64,000 bases of DNA from Chlorokybus atmophyticus (taxonomy: Eukaryota > Streptophyta > Chlorokybophyceae > Chlorokybales > Chlorokybaceae). The first letter of the stretch is position 1. Each line of letters opens with the position of its first letter. The stretch is from positions 277,133-341,132 of the forward strand of contig RHPI01003330.1 in NCBI GenBank assembly GCA_009103225.1, given 5' to 3'. Positions 26,869-38,798 of this stretch are shown piece by piece. Position numbers and translations under genes: made by a program. Below the pieces are notes generated by a model that searched no databases, was not told the origin of the DNA, and saw only the letters and a list, made by a program, of their open reading frames with translations.

Positions 26869-29800
26869 TTAGAAATTCTCTTTATGAAACTCGAAGGTGT
26901 TGTTGCCAGGCGACGTGAACTGCTTGCACATGGCGCTCAGCTCGTCCGCACCCGGCCCGCACAGGAACACGCCAATCGTCTCCTGCGGGTGGTTCCCGGA
27001 TATCTGCTTGAATATGCGCCTCCAGTTCGGCCTACCCGCCCACCGCTTCCCCGCCCACCGCGCCTGCATAAGACCATCAGGAGTTGCAGCCTTATTGATA
27101 TTATGTATGTGAATTTGCGTGTGCGTGTGCGCGTGCGGGTGCATGTATGCGTGCGGGTGCGCGTGTTTTGTCACCTTGTCGGTCTCTTTGGTGGCATCAT
27201 CGTCCAGGCTGAGCTCCCCCGTCATGTACGTGTTGATCTCAAAGCGCGAGCTTAGCCTCTCGTCCTCCTCAAACTCCGCCAGCAGCCATGAGAACCAGTT
27301 AAACTCCTGCTTGTCCTTACATACCCAGTAGAAGTACACCTGAACACAATAGTTTTAGACTTTCTGTACACAGCACCGTTTCAAGCATGTGTACAAGAGG
27401 TAGTGTGCCACATATCTGTGTATCATGGCACACACGCCCAACCACACACGTACGCGTATGTGCACACATGGTGGCGGCTGTCTGCTCGACGTATGCGTGT
27501 GCAGCAAGTGCTGATGTATGCTGGTGCTGGACATGCTGAATGTGTGCCTTTCATACATTGCACGCGTATACTGGTGCTTTGAATTTTGTACACGCCCTTG
27601 CGTGCGTACACATACGCACATGCGCATGCATGCACACACACGCACACATGCTCATGCATGCACGCCGGACACTCCCCCTTTCCTTCACTCTCTCCCTCTC
27701 CCTCTCCCTTTTCCCACCTTGAGTGGTCTGAGTAGCGTAGCATAGAGTGCTGTGTCGTTGCGTTCTCCAGCGCTGTCGGGGCGGCCGGAAGGTTGGGACC
27801 CGCCTTCGCCGGCACCACCGCCCACCCCGCTCCCGAGCTGACGGGACCAGCGCAGCCGGCAGCTCTTCAGGACAGATGCGAAGGGTGTCACGCCGATACC
27901 AGCACCCACCAACACCACAGTGCTGGGTAGGAATGAGTTGGTGCGTTTGCGCGTGTGTGTGTATGGTACATTGTGCAGCATCAGCCAATGCAAACTCACC
28001 TGTAGTCCACTACGTGTTCTGATCCTGCGCCATACGGCCCGTCCACCCTCAACTCTGGAGCAAGCCTGACGACGCATCCAATGACAGATATCAGAGTGCT
28101 GCACGCAAATCTCATCAGCTTTATCACCTCTGGCTCTGCGTCTCTTCACCTCGAGATTTGAGGGATTTCAGCGGCTCTGATTGTAGAAGAGGCATCGTTG
28201 TCCTTGTCCTTGACCTTGTCCTTGGCCTTTCCGCTGCCCTTGCCCTTCTCGTCTTTGTCCTTACTGATCTTGGCTTGGGAGCGAAGGGGAAGGGGACTTG
28301 CCTGCGGGCACACGTCTCCATGCTGCAAAGGACAAACGAATTTCAACACGCGCACACGCACACGCACATGCGTATGCGTACTTACGACCACACAACCACG
28401 CACGCGCACACCAACACCAACACCAACACCACCACACACGCGCACGCACAGACAGTCTCTCACTGATTCTCTCTCCCTCACTGACTAACTTGTGCTCACG
28501 CACTCACGCATTCCAAGACAACTTGTCATCTTGGTCTCTTACCAGCGTGTGTTTGTGAAAGGACGGGTCCGCGTATCGCACCGACCGCGCGCCGTCCGGG
28601 TTGAGCAGCTGCCTGAGTCCCGTCGTCCAGTCCCCGCGCGTGCGGATGTGAACGGAAACCAGGGGCTCCTCGGGCGCGCTCGTGATCGTGAACGGGTGCC
28701 ACTCTACGCATGTGTATAGGGGCATATTGGCAACGGATTGAACGTGGGGAGAGAGAAGTGTGTCTCTCTGCGTGCGTGCGTGCCTGTGTGTGCGTACCAT
28801 GCTTGGATATGTGCGGGCAGTTGAGGTACAGGTACTGCCCTGACTTGTATCTGAAACCCTTGAGGCGCATCTCCAACCTCATCACATCCGTGCCAGTTAC
28901 CTATTGGAGGCCAAAAGCACACCCCGTTCAGCCAACAACGACAAACCAACCATTCACACCCTCTGTTCAATGGCGCATGCACACCTGTGTACACGTGTGT
29001 GTGTGCATGTGCGCGATGACCCAACTTTGTGTGCAACAGGGGCATGCGCACGTGTGCTTGTATGCGCACTTGTGTGCATGTGTTTGCATGACCACGTGTA
29101 CACGCAACACACGCGTGCGCATACACGTATCGTTGCATGCAACCACGTGTGTGCATGCGTGCTTGCATGTTCACATTCACCCTCACCTCATCCACCACCC
29201 GTAGCAGTCTCACTTCCCTCCCCGCCCTCATCCTCCCCACCAGCTTATCCAAGAACCACACCAACACGGGAAAGAAGCTCCAGTGATGGAAGTTCCTGCT
29301 GTGTATCCACAGCAGCAAAAACACGCCGATGTAGAGGTACCGATGCACCGCGAAGAAGAGGTCGTAACCCCCGATCTTGAACCAACCCAAGTCGACACCT
29401 TTGCCACGTCGCACACGCGTGTGGGCCGTCGCGAACATGATGAGGAAGAAGAGGATGATAAGGTGACCGGTGATGCCCTCGCGGGTGGCAAATAAGAGGT
29501 CCACGCCGTTGCCGGACTGTGGGAGGGGGGGAGACTTAATATTTCTCTCTGTGTGTGTGTGCGTGTGTGCGTGCGTGTGTGTGGTGCACCTGTGTGTATG
29601 TGTACTTACGTTGAGCATCCAGCAGTAGTGCATGGCGATGTGGAGTGCCGAGGCGAGTGCTATAACGCCGGCAACGATCTGGTGGAAGAGCAGATGATCA
29701 TCAAGCGGTATCGCCTCCGCTACGGGTGTCGTCCTGGAACCCAGAACAAAAGTCTTACTTGTAACAACGAACACACACACAACCACTTCTCTCACACCCA

Positions 29801-31450
29801 CCCACCCACCTTATCCACGACAGCAGGTTCCTCATGACCGGAAACAGCACCAAGTTGCAGTTGAAGTCGAGCATGTACCCTCCGGCCTTGGCGAACGGGT
29901 AGTACGGCCCGTACGGCCACACTTTGAGATTATTCACAGCGAAGAGCCACCCGTCCCAGAACAGCGCCGCGTTGAAGGCCGCGTACAGGAGGAGGAACCT
30001 TCTTCCTTTGGGAAGCCTGTTCCACCACTTTGACAGGAAGGAGGCGGAGGGGGTTGTGGTTGGGGAGGGGGAGCCGGGAGGGGAGGTGGAGGGGGAAGGT
30101 GTTGTTGTTGTTGTAGTGGTGGTGGCTACCAAGGCGGAGGCGCTGCTAGGGGTGGAGGGGTTGGCTCCTGTCACGGGGATCACTGTGGGGGCGCGCCAGA
30201 AGAGGAACTTGGTGAAGGGGGACTTGGATGGGCCCTGTTGCTCTGTAGGGGAGGAGAAGGGGGGGTGAGTGAGAGGGCCTGAAGTGAATTGTGAGACGGC
30301 GAGTGTCGGGTGGATACGTGCGACACCAGAGTCACGTGACCATGTGTAAGCGTGCATGCGCATGTCCCTGCACTTTAAACACACACACACACTCCATCCC
30401 GCACACATACCCACCCACGCACACGCTGACGCACGCACATAACATCCCGCACACCTCACCTTGGAGGGCCTGTTCAAACTTGGTGGTCCCACCCCCCTCT
30501 CCCGTCTCTCTCACCCCCCTCGCAGCCGCCTCCCTCTCTCTCCTCCTCCTCTTCCTTATCCCCGCCCCGAACCATACCCCGGCCGCCGCCGCCGCCACCC
30601 CCGCGACCCCCCCCGTGGCTCCCCCCGCAATCGCGGCCGCCCGGCTCGCGGGAGTGATCACCAGAAACCCCTTCTGCGACCGGTTGGAGAAGTTGTTGTT
30701 GCGGGTGGAGGAGTAGGCGAAGGAACCGGGGGAACGGAGGGGGAGGAGACCCGCGTCGAAGTAGGCGGAGGCGGAGTTCAGGACCTGGGAGGGGGAGAGT
30801 GTGTTTGTGTGTGTGTGTGTGTGTCGCTCGTCAAGATGTACACAATGCTTGTGGGTGCACACGCGGGCAGCGCAAGCAGCCCTGTACAGTGTAGTTGTAC
30901 TTGTGTCACTGCTGGCAGTGGTAGTGATGTACCACTAGGTGGTGGTGGTGGTGGTGGGAGTGCATACAGTAGTAGTAGCAGTAGTTGAGCAGTAGTATCA
31001 GCACACAGGACACATACACAGATACTGGCAGTAGCGGTGGTGGAGATAGTAGTAGCTGTGTTCACAGGCACAGCACCAGTACTGGTAGTAGCCATAGTGG
31101 TAGCGATAGTGGTAGTGGTGTACACACTGGTACTGGGACACAGTGCCAGCAGCACAGTGCATGTATACTGCACGTATGCCCTCCCACCTTGCAATTGGTC
31201 GGACTCTGCGTATCCGGGTTCGTGTAATTGCACCCACTTTGCCTCAACAGCGCCAGCATCAGCACGACATCCGTATCCGGTCTCCCGTCCGTCCCCCTCA
31301 TCATGGTGTTGGCGGACGCCGGGAGAGGGAACGTCGCGTCGGGAGCGGCGATCTGGACGAGGTTGGAACGGTCGGTCCCAGTCTTGCCCTCGCCGTCGTT
31401 GCCCTGGGAGTTGGCGTCGGAACCGGTCCATTGGACGTGGAGGAAGTCGC
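26869..31450 (-). pseudogene. NADPH oxidase 3' copy 2, lacks start and 5' exons
   Basis: Identical to copy 1 with every exon shifted by 4851 bp (first at 26869-27063, last at 31188-31450). All frames are open. It sits between copy 1 and the truncated copy 3, and like copy 1 has no 5' exons, so it cannot make the full protein from its own sequence. Read-through from copy 3 would meet that copy's stop codon at 31720 first. Confidence 0.7.
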
Positions 31451-31719
31451 CTTGGGGAGTTAAGGGGGGAAAAGGGGTGTTGGGGATAGTGTGGGTGGGT
31501 GTGTTGCGTACGCATGCACAGTAACACGCAGGCGCAGACACTCACGCACGCATGCTAGCATGTGAGTAGGCATGGACGTTTGGGGGTGAAACAATCTTTG
31601 CAGCTACGCCTAATTCATATCGACGCGTGCGGCGCTTAAAGCGGGAGAGAATATTACATCTGAAGTTGAGCTTTACAAGTGACAGCCATTTACAGCTATC
31701 TCTACCAAGAGCGCGCTGT

Positions 31720-34700
31720 TTAGAAATTCTCTTTATGAAACTCGAAGGTGTTGTTGCCAGGCGACGTGAACTGCTTGCACATGGCGCTCAGCTCGTCCGC
31801 ACCCGGCCCGCACAGGAACACGCCAATCGTCTCCTGCGGGTGGTTCCCGGATATCTGCTTGAATATGCGCCTCCAGTTCGGCCTACCCGCCCACCGCTTC
31901 CCCGCCCACCGCGCCTGCATAAGACCATCAGGAGTTGCAGCCTTATTGATATTATGTATGTGAATTTGCGTGTGCGTGTGCGCGTGCGGGTGCATGTATG
32001 CGTGCGGGTGCGCGTGTTTTGTCACCTTGTCGGTCTCTTTGGTGGCATCATCGTCCAGGCTGAGCTCCCCCGTCATGTACGTGTTGATCTCAAAGCGCGA
32101 GCTTAGCCTCTCGTCCTCCTCAAACTCCGCCAGCAGCCATGAGAACCAGTTAAACTCCTGCTTGTCCTTACATACCCAGTAGAAGTACACCTGAACACAA
32201 TAGTTTTAGACTTTCTGTACACAGCACCGTTTCAAGCATGTGTACAAGAGGTAGTGTGCCACATATCTGTGTATCATGGCACACACGCCCAACCACACAC
32301 GTACGCGTATGTGCACACATGGTGGCGGCTGTCTGCTCGACGTATGCGTGTGCAGCAAGTGCTGATGTATGCTGGTGCTGGACATGCTGAATGTGTGCCT
32401 TTCATACATTGCACGCGTATACTGGTGCTTTGAATTTTGTACACGCCCTTGCGTGCGTACACATACGCACATGCGCATGCATGCACACACACGCACACAT
32501 GCTCATGCATGCACGCCGGACACTCCCCCTTTCCTTCACTCTCTCCCTCTCCCTCTCCCTTTTCCCACCTTGAGTGGTCTGAGTAGCGTAGCATAGAGTG
32601 CTGTGTCGTTGCGTTCTCCAGCGCTGTCGGGGCGGCCGGAAGGTTGGGACCCGCCTTCGCCGGCACCACCGCCCACCCCGCTCCCGAGCTGACGGGACCA
32701 GCGCAGCCGGCAGCTCTTCAGGACAGATGCGAAGGGTGTCACGCCGATACCAGCACCCACCAACACCACAGTGCTGGGTAGGAATGAGTTGGTGCGTTTG
32801 CGCGTGTGTGTGTATGGTACATTGTGCAGCATCAGCCAATGCAAACTCACCTGTAGTCCACTACGTGTTCTGATCCTGCGCCATACGGCCCGTCCACCCT
32901 CAACTCTGGAGCAAGCCTGACGACGCATCCAATGACAGATATCAGAGTGCTGCACGCAAATCTCATCAGCTTTATCACCTCTGGCTCTGCGTCTCTTCAC
33001 CTCGAGATTTGAGGGATTTCAGCGGCTCTGATTGTAGAAGAGGCATCGTTGTCCTTGTCCTTGACCTTGTCCTTGGCCTTTCCGCTGCCCTTGCCCTTCT
33101 CGTCTTTGTCCTTACTGATCTTGGCTTGGGAGCGAAGGGGAAGGGGACTTGCCTGCGGGCACACGTCTCCATGCTGCAAAGGACAAACGAATTTCAACAC
33201 GCGCACACGCACACGCACATGCGTATGCGTACTTACGACCACACAACCACGCACGCGCACACCAACACCAACACCAACACCACCACACACGCGCACGCAC
33301 AGACAGTCTCTCACTGATTCTCTCTCCCTCACTGACTAACTTGTGCTCACGCACTCACGCATTCCAAGACAACTTGTCATCTTGGTCTCTTACCAGCGTG
33401 TGTTTGTGAAAGGACGGGTCCGCGTATCGCACCGACCGCGCGCCGTCCGGGTTGAGCAGCTGCCTGAGTCCCGTCGTCCAGTCCCCGCGCGTGCGGATGT
33501 GAACGGAAACCAGGGGCTCCTCGGGCGCGCTCGTGATCGTGAACGGGTGCCACTCTACGCATGTGTATAGGGGCATATTGGCAACGGATTGAACGTGGGG
33601 AGAGAGAAGTGTGTCTCTCTGCGTGCGTGCGTGCCTGTGTGTGCGTACCATGCTTGGATATGTGCGGGCAGTTGAGGTACAGGTACTGCCCTGACTTGTA
33701 TCTGAAACCCTTGAGGCGCATCTCCAACCTCATCACATCCGTGCCAGTTACCTATTGGAGGCCAAAAGCACACCCCGTTCAGCCAACAACGACAAACCAA
33801 CCATTCACACCCTCTGTTCAATGGCGCATGCACACCTGTGTACACGTGTGTGTGTGCATGTGCGCGATGACCCAACTTTGTGTGCAACAGGGGCATGCGC
33901 ACGTGTGCTTGTATGCGCACTTGTGTGCATGTGTTTGCATGACCACGTGTACACGCAACACACGCGTGCGCATACACGTATCGTTGCATGCAACCACGTG
34001 TGTGCATGCGTGCTTGCATGTTCACATTCACCCTCACCTCATCCACCACCCGTAGCAGTCTCACTTCCCTCCCCGCCCTCATCCTCCCCACCAGCTTATC
34101 CAAGAACCACACCAACACGGGAAAGAAGCTCCAGTGATGGAAGTTCCTGCTGTGTATCCACAGCAGCAAAAACACGCCGATGTAGAGGTACCGATGCACC
34201 GCGAAGAAGAGGTCGTAACCCCCGATCTTGAACCAACCCAAGTCGACACCTTTGCCACGTCGCACACGCGTGTGGGCCGTCGCGAACATGATGAGGAAGA
34301 AGAGGATGATAAGGTGACCGGTGATGCCCTCGCGGGTGGCAAATAAGAGGTCCACGCCGTTGCCGGACTGTGGGAGGGGGGGAGACTTAATATTTCTCTC
34401 TGTGTGTGTGTGCGTGTGTGCGTGCGTGTGTGTGGTGCACCTGTGTGTATGTGTACTTACGTTGAGCATCCAGCAGTAGTGCATGGCGATGTGGAGTGCC
34501 GAGGCGAGTGCTATAACGCCGGCAACGATCTGGTGGAAGAGCAGATGATCATCAAGCGGTATCGCCTCCGCTACGGGTGTCGTCCTGGAACCCAGAACAA
34601 AAGTCTTACTTGTAACAACGAACACACACACAACCACTTCTCTCACACCCACCCACCCACCTTATCCACGACAGCAGGTTCCTCATGACCGGAAACAGCA

Positions 34701-37700
34701 CCAAGTTGCAGTTGAAGTCGAGCATGTACCCTCCGGCCTTGGCGAACGGGTAGTACGGCCCGTACGGCCACACTTTGAGATTATTCACAGCGAAGAGCCA
34801 CCCGTCCCAGAACAGCGCCGCGTTGAAGGCCGCGTACAGGAGGAGGAACCTTCTTCCTTTGGGAAGCCTGTTCCACCACTTTGACAGGAAGGAGGCGGAG
34901 GGGGTTGTGGTTGGGGAGGGGGAGCCGGGAGGGGAGGTGGAGGGGGAAGGTGTTGTTGTTGTTGTAGTGGTGGTGGCTACCAAGGCGGAGGCGCTGCTAG
35001 GGGTGGAGGGGTTGGCTCCTGTCACGGGGATCACTGTGGGGGCGCGCCAGAAGAGGAACTTGGTGAAGGGGGACTTGGATGGGCCCTGTTGCTCTGTAGG
35101 GGAGGAGAAGGGGGGGTGAGTGAGAGGGCCTGAAGTGAATTGTGAGACGGCGAGTGTCGGGTGGATACGTGCGACACCAGAGTCACGTGACCATGTGTAA
35201 GCGTGCATGCGCATGTCCCTGCACTTTAAACACACACACACACTCCATCCCGCACACATACCCACCCACGCACACGCTGACGCACGCACATAACATCCCG
35301 CACACCTCACCTTGGAGGGCCTGTTCAAACTTGGTGGTCCCACCCCCCTCTCCCGTCTCTCTCACCCCCCTCGCAGCCGCCTCCCTCTCTCTCCTCCTCC
35401 TCTTCCTTATCCCCGCCCCGAACCATACCCCGGCCGCCGCCGCCGCCACCCCCGCGACCCCCCCCGTGGCTCCCCCCGCAATCGCGGCCGCCCGGCTCGC
35501 GGGAGTGATCACCAGAAACCCCTTCTGCGACCGGTTGGAGAAGTTGTTGTTGCGGGTGGAGGAGTAGGCGAAGGAACCGGGGGAACGGAGGGGGAGGAGA
35601 CCCGCGTCGAAGTAGGCGGAGGCGGAGTTCAGGACCTGGGAGGGGGAGAGTGTGTTTGTGTGTGTGTGTGTGTGTCGCTCGTCAAGATGTACACAATGCT
35701 TGTGGGTGCACACGCGGGCAGCGCAAGCAGCCCTGTACAGTGTAGTTGTACTTGTGTCACTGCTGGCAGTGGTAGTGATGTACCACTAGGTGGTGGTGGT
35801 GGTGGTGGGAGTGCATACAGTAGTAGTAGCAGTAGTTGAGCAGTAGTATCAGCACACAGGACACATACACAGATACTGGCAGTAGCGGTGGTGGAGATAG
35901 TAGTAGCTGTGTTCACAGGCACAGCACCAGTACTGGTAGTAGCCATAGTGGTAGCGATAGTGGTAGTGGTGTACACACTGGTACTGGGACACAGNCGGAT
36001 TATTGGTAACAGGACTCCTGTCATTATTCTCCCTCGAGTCCACCGACCTCAGCCCCGTTGTACTAGTAGTAGTAGCAGTAGCGCTACTCCCTACACCTGC
36101 CGTCGAGAGCTTGCCCGCGGTCCAGGTCTGGTAATCGCCAGTGGTGATGTTGTAACGGATGCGCAGGACGCACACGGACTCCTGAAGGCAGGAGGAACAA
36201 CATGTTACTGGTGTTGGCATTGTGTTGTTGTGATTGGTATTCTACCTGTAGGTTGAAGGGCGGGAGGGGGACTGTCCAGTTGTACGAGGGGCTGTCGTGT
36301 CCGGGGCCGGCGCCGTTGCCAAGGTGGTTGTCGCGAGAGAAGGGAGCAGCGGAGCAGTCTGCGTGCAATTGTAGCAGCATCAATATGTAGCTCAAACACG
36401 CACGCGCGCATGCATGGCCAACTGCAATCATCCTCACCAGGTGGTGCGATGCCATGCGCCGGGCCGGTGACCCACTGCGCCCCCGTGACGCTGGCCGCCT
36501 GGCACGCCGCCGGATTATTGTACGGCGCCTGAGTACAATACCCTGCAGAGAGAGACCCACCACTCGTTGGTCATCTCCTCACAACATGTCCAAACACCCA
36601 CACCCCACACCTCTGCCCAGGACGTTCTCGGAGTTGGCGCGGTAGTAGCTGCATCGCGACGGGTCGGAGGTCAGCACGGCGATGTCGCGCCAGGGGGAAG
36701 GGTGCCAGTAGGGGTAGTAGTCGCGCTCCTCAGGACACTCGAGACCGTAACTGGGTGACAAAAGAGTGGGTGAGCGCATACGATGTGAGTGTGTGTAATC
36801 TCAGCCCGCGCGCGTGCACCCCGCGCAAAAGGGAACACCAACACATGCTTACTGCTACAGTGTACGTGCGTGCCTTTCCGCGTATGCCCGTGCACGTGCA
36901 ATCGCGTGACCACGTGTGCACCCTCGCACGTGTGCACGCACGCAGCGTGCTCAACCCACATGCGCGACCGCAACTGTATCCGCGCACACACATACAAACA
37001 CGCGATCGTAGTCCCTCACCGATTCCCGTTATTGTTCTGTCTCGTCGCCGTCGCCCCCACCCCGTTATTCATCCCCCTATCCGCCGTAAACAACCCTTTG
37101 TTGCGCTCCCTCGCCAGGCAGTCGGCGTAGTGTCCCTGCGACTCGTGCATCCCGTACGTCGCGTTGAGGCTCTGAGTAGCGTCGTTGGGGACTGTATTTG
37201 TCGACTGGCCGTCGCGGAGGAGGGCGGAGGAGGGGGGAGAGGAGTCGCACATGTACTGCAATATCACCTGCAAGTGGGTGGGGATGTGGGTGGGTGTGCC
37301 AAGATAATAATTCACGCATGCGTGAATTTGTTTACGTGTGCATGTGCATGTAAGCACACATGGGTTGGGCGTGGGTGTGCACGCGCATGTTTACCTGTTC
37401 CTACACGTATGACTCTACACTACAGTTGCGTGAGCGTAGTCATAGCCATGCTATGTACGGGTACACTACGTATGCGTATATCTCTATATATAGATATGTG
37501 TCCAATTCTCTCAATTGTTCAGTGCTTGCCTCGCAGCGGGTCTTGAGGGGTCCGTCGATGTTCTGCTGTCCGCAGGCGTGCTGCATGGTCCAGCCGAGGT
37601 ACAGCACGGACCCCGAATAGAAGTACATGATCCCTTGGCCCGCGCCGGGCTTGGACACATTGTACCTGTATGTGTGCGAGTGTGTGCTTGGTATCATGCG

Positions 37701-37854
37701 AGGTGTTGTGAGTGGGCAGCGGTGCTTACGTGTTGTCTGGGTTGAGGCAGTTTGGCTTGCAGTTGTCGCCGACCTGGTACCCGCCGTTGTCGTTATTCTG
37801 GGAGTCGAAGAGGCGATTGGCATTGCGACGGTTGTTCTGTTGCTGTTCTTGTTG

Positions 37855-37888
<34 letters not shown>

Positions 37889-38092
37889 NNNNNNNNNNNN
37901 NNNNNNNNNNNNNNNNNNNNNNNNNNNNNNNNNNNNNNNNNNNNNNNNNNNNNNNNNNNNNNNNNNNNNNNNNNNNNNNNNNNNNNNNNNNNNNNNNNNN
38001 NNNNNNNNNNNNNNNNNNNNNNNNNNNNNNNNNNNNNNNNNNNNNNNNNNNNNNNNNNNNNNNNNNNNNNNNNNNNNNNNNNNNNNNNNNNN

Positions 38093-38165
<73 letters not shown>

Positions 38166-38726
38166 TCTCTCCCCCTCTCCCTCTCCCTCTCTCGCCCTCT
38201 CTCTCCCTCGCCCTCGCCCTCTCTCGCCCTCTCTCGCCCTCTCTCGCCCTCTCTCGCCCTCTCTCGCCCTCTCTCGCCCTCTCTGTCACTCTCGCTCGCT
38301 CTCTCTCGTCTCTCTTTGTAACATCATTCTCATCAAACAGTTTAATGTACGTTTTCTTTGTTCGTCGTTTTCCCATGCAAGACCCCTGCCTACTGTGTGC
38401 ATGCCTTTTATGAGTCAGCACAACGAGTCACCAACGAAGTGCAAACAACCTGACAGTAAACCCCTGCATGCAACGCCATGTCTATAACCTGACTCTCTCT
38501 GTGTGCGTACATGCACTGCTGCTTCATGAGTGAGTAATCATAATTCACGTGTATGACCCCAATGCGTGCAACAGTTGCGAAACACCTCGTTGAGCTTGTC
38601 GTTGGAGCCCCTTGGAGAGTGCAGGTATATGTCGGCGAGGCAGGCGTGTGGAAGGGCCAACAATGCCGCCGCCAGAAGCAACAGCAGCAACGACAAGGAT
38701 GACTGCCCAACCCAGTGAGAAGCCAT
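31720..38726 (-). CDS. DD3-3 ectodomain - TM - NADPH oxidase fusion (gapped)
   Basis: 5' exons: complement(38586..38726, 37730..37836, 37530..37665, 37020..37267, 36611..36750, 36438..36542, 36246..36358, 35996..36181), the last cut by the N at 35995. They encode a signal peptide ([20 protein letters not shown]) and a DD3-3-like domain: [50 protein letters not shown]. 3' exons (copy 3): 35311..35635, 34661..35093, 34461..34584, 34038..34367, 33649..33751, 33394..33554, 33001..33173, 32851..32916, 32569..32773, 32026..32190, 31720..31914. They give the end of DD3-3 ([13 protein letters not shown]), a Gly/Ala TM helix, a basic tail (RKRRRRERE), then [19 protein letters not shown] and [15 protein letters not shown] haem helices, [14 protein letters not shown] site, [33 protein letters not shown] sites, and the terminal KENF typical of NOX. 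No EF-hands seen. Predicted: a plasma-membrane enzyme making superoxide outside the cell. One exon (26337-26599 in copy 1) and the rest of the 35996-36181 exon are missing here. Confidence 0.75.
35995..35995. other. One-base gap replacing unknown sequence
   Basis: A single N joins repeat copy 3 (intron sequence) to the middle of a DD3-3 exon (reading ...SPVTNNP). No splice site lies there. At least the remainder of that exon, an intron, and the exon present at 26337-26599 and 31188-31450 should lie in between. Confidence 0.9.
37309..37328. repeat. 20-bp perfect palindrome in a DD3-3-NOX intron
   Basis: aattcacgcatgcgtgaatt reads the same on both strands. It lies in the intron 37268-37529, whose donor is GC rather than GT. 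Confidence 0.6.
37889..38092. other. Assembly gap (204 N) inside microsatellites
   Basis: The gap lies between a (CA)n run ending at 37886 and a (CT)n run starting at 38093, in intron 1 of the DD3-3-NOX gene. The coding phase across the intron (GAG | AAC AAC CGT) is intact. Confidence 0.95.
38093..38305. repeat. (CT)n and CTCTCGCC microsatellite
   Basis: About 70 bases of pure CT are followed by diverged CT/CCCT and a repeated ctctcgcc word to about 38305. It lies in intron 1 of the DD3-3-NOX gene. Long frames reading Ser-Leu or Arg-Glu repeats here are artefacts of the repeat. Confidence 0.9.
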
Positions 38727-38755
38727 GTTGTTGTGTGGTTGGTTCCAACACCTAC

Positions 38756-38798
38756 ACCTCAGTCTAACGGCCTGTACTACAGACCGTTAGACTGAGGT
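38756..38798. repeat. 15-bp inverted repeat just upstream of the DD3-3-NOX start
   Basis: Arms acctcagtctaacgg (38756-38770) and ccgttagactgaggt (38784-38798) are perfect inverses around 13 bases. They lie 30-72 bases upstream of the ATG at 38726, so probably in the 5' UTR or core promoter. A stem-loop in the leader or a dimeric protein site is possible; neither is shown. Confidence 0.6.

Larger units (their letters stand above)
21885..35994. repeat. Tandem array of a 4851-bp unit, two full copies plus one truncated
   Basis: Unit starts (tgaaacaatctttgcag) fall at 21885, 26736 and 31587, exactly 4851 bp apart. All translated frames I compared are identical between copies, including introns rich in CA/TG repeats. 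The third copy stops at 35994, next to a single N, 443 bp short of a full unit. Each unit holds the 3' part of the NADPH oxidase gene on the minus strand, from mid-ectodomain to the stop codon. Perfect identity over 4.8 kb suggests either a very recent tandem duplication or an assembly expansion. Confidence 0.95.

Noticed and set aside
37627-38487. Long frames across the N gap with Ser-Leu, Thr-His or Arg-Glu repeats
   Set aside because: They are produced by CA/CT microsatellites and N; no domain or splice logic supports them.
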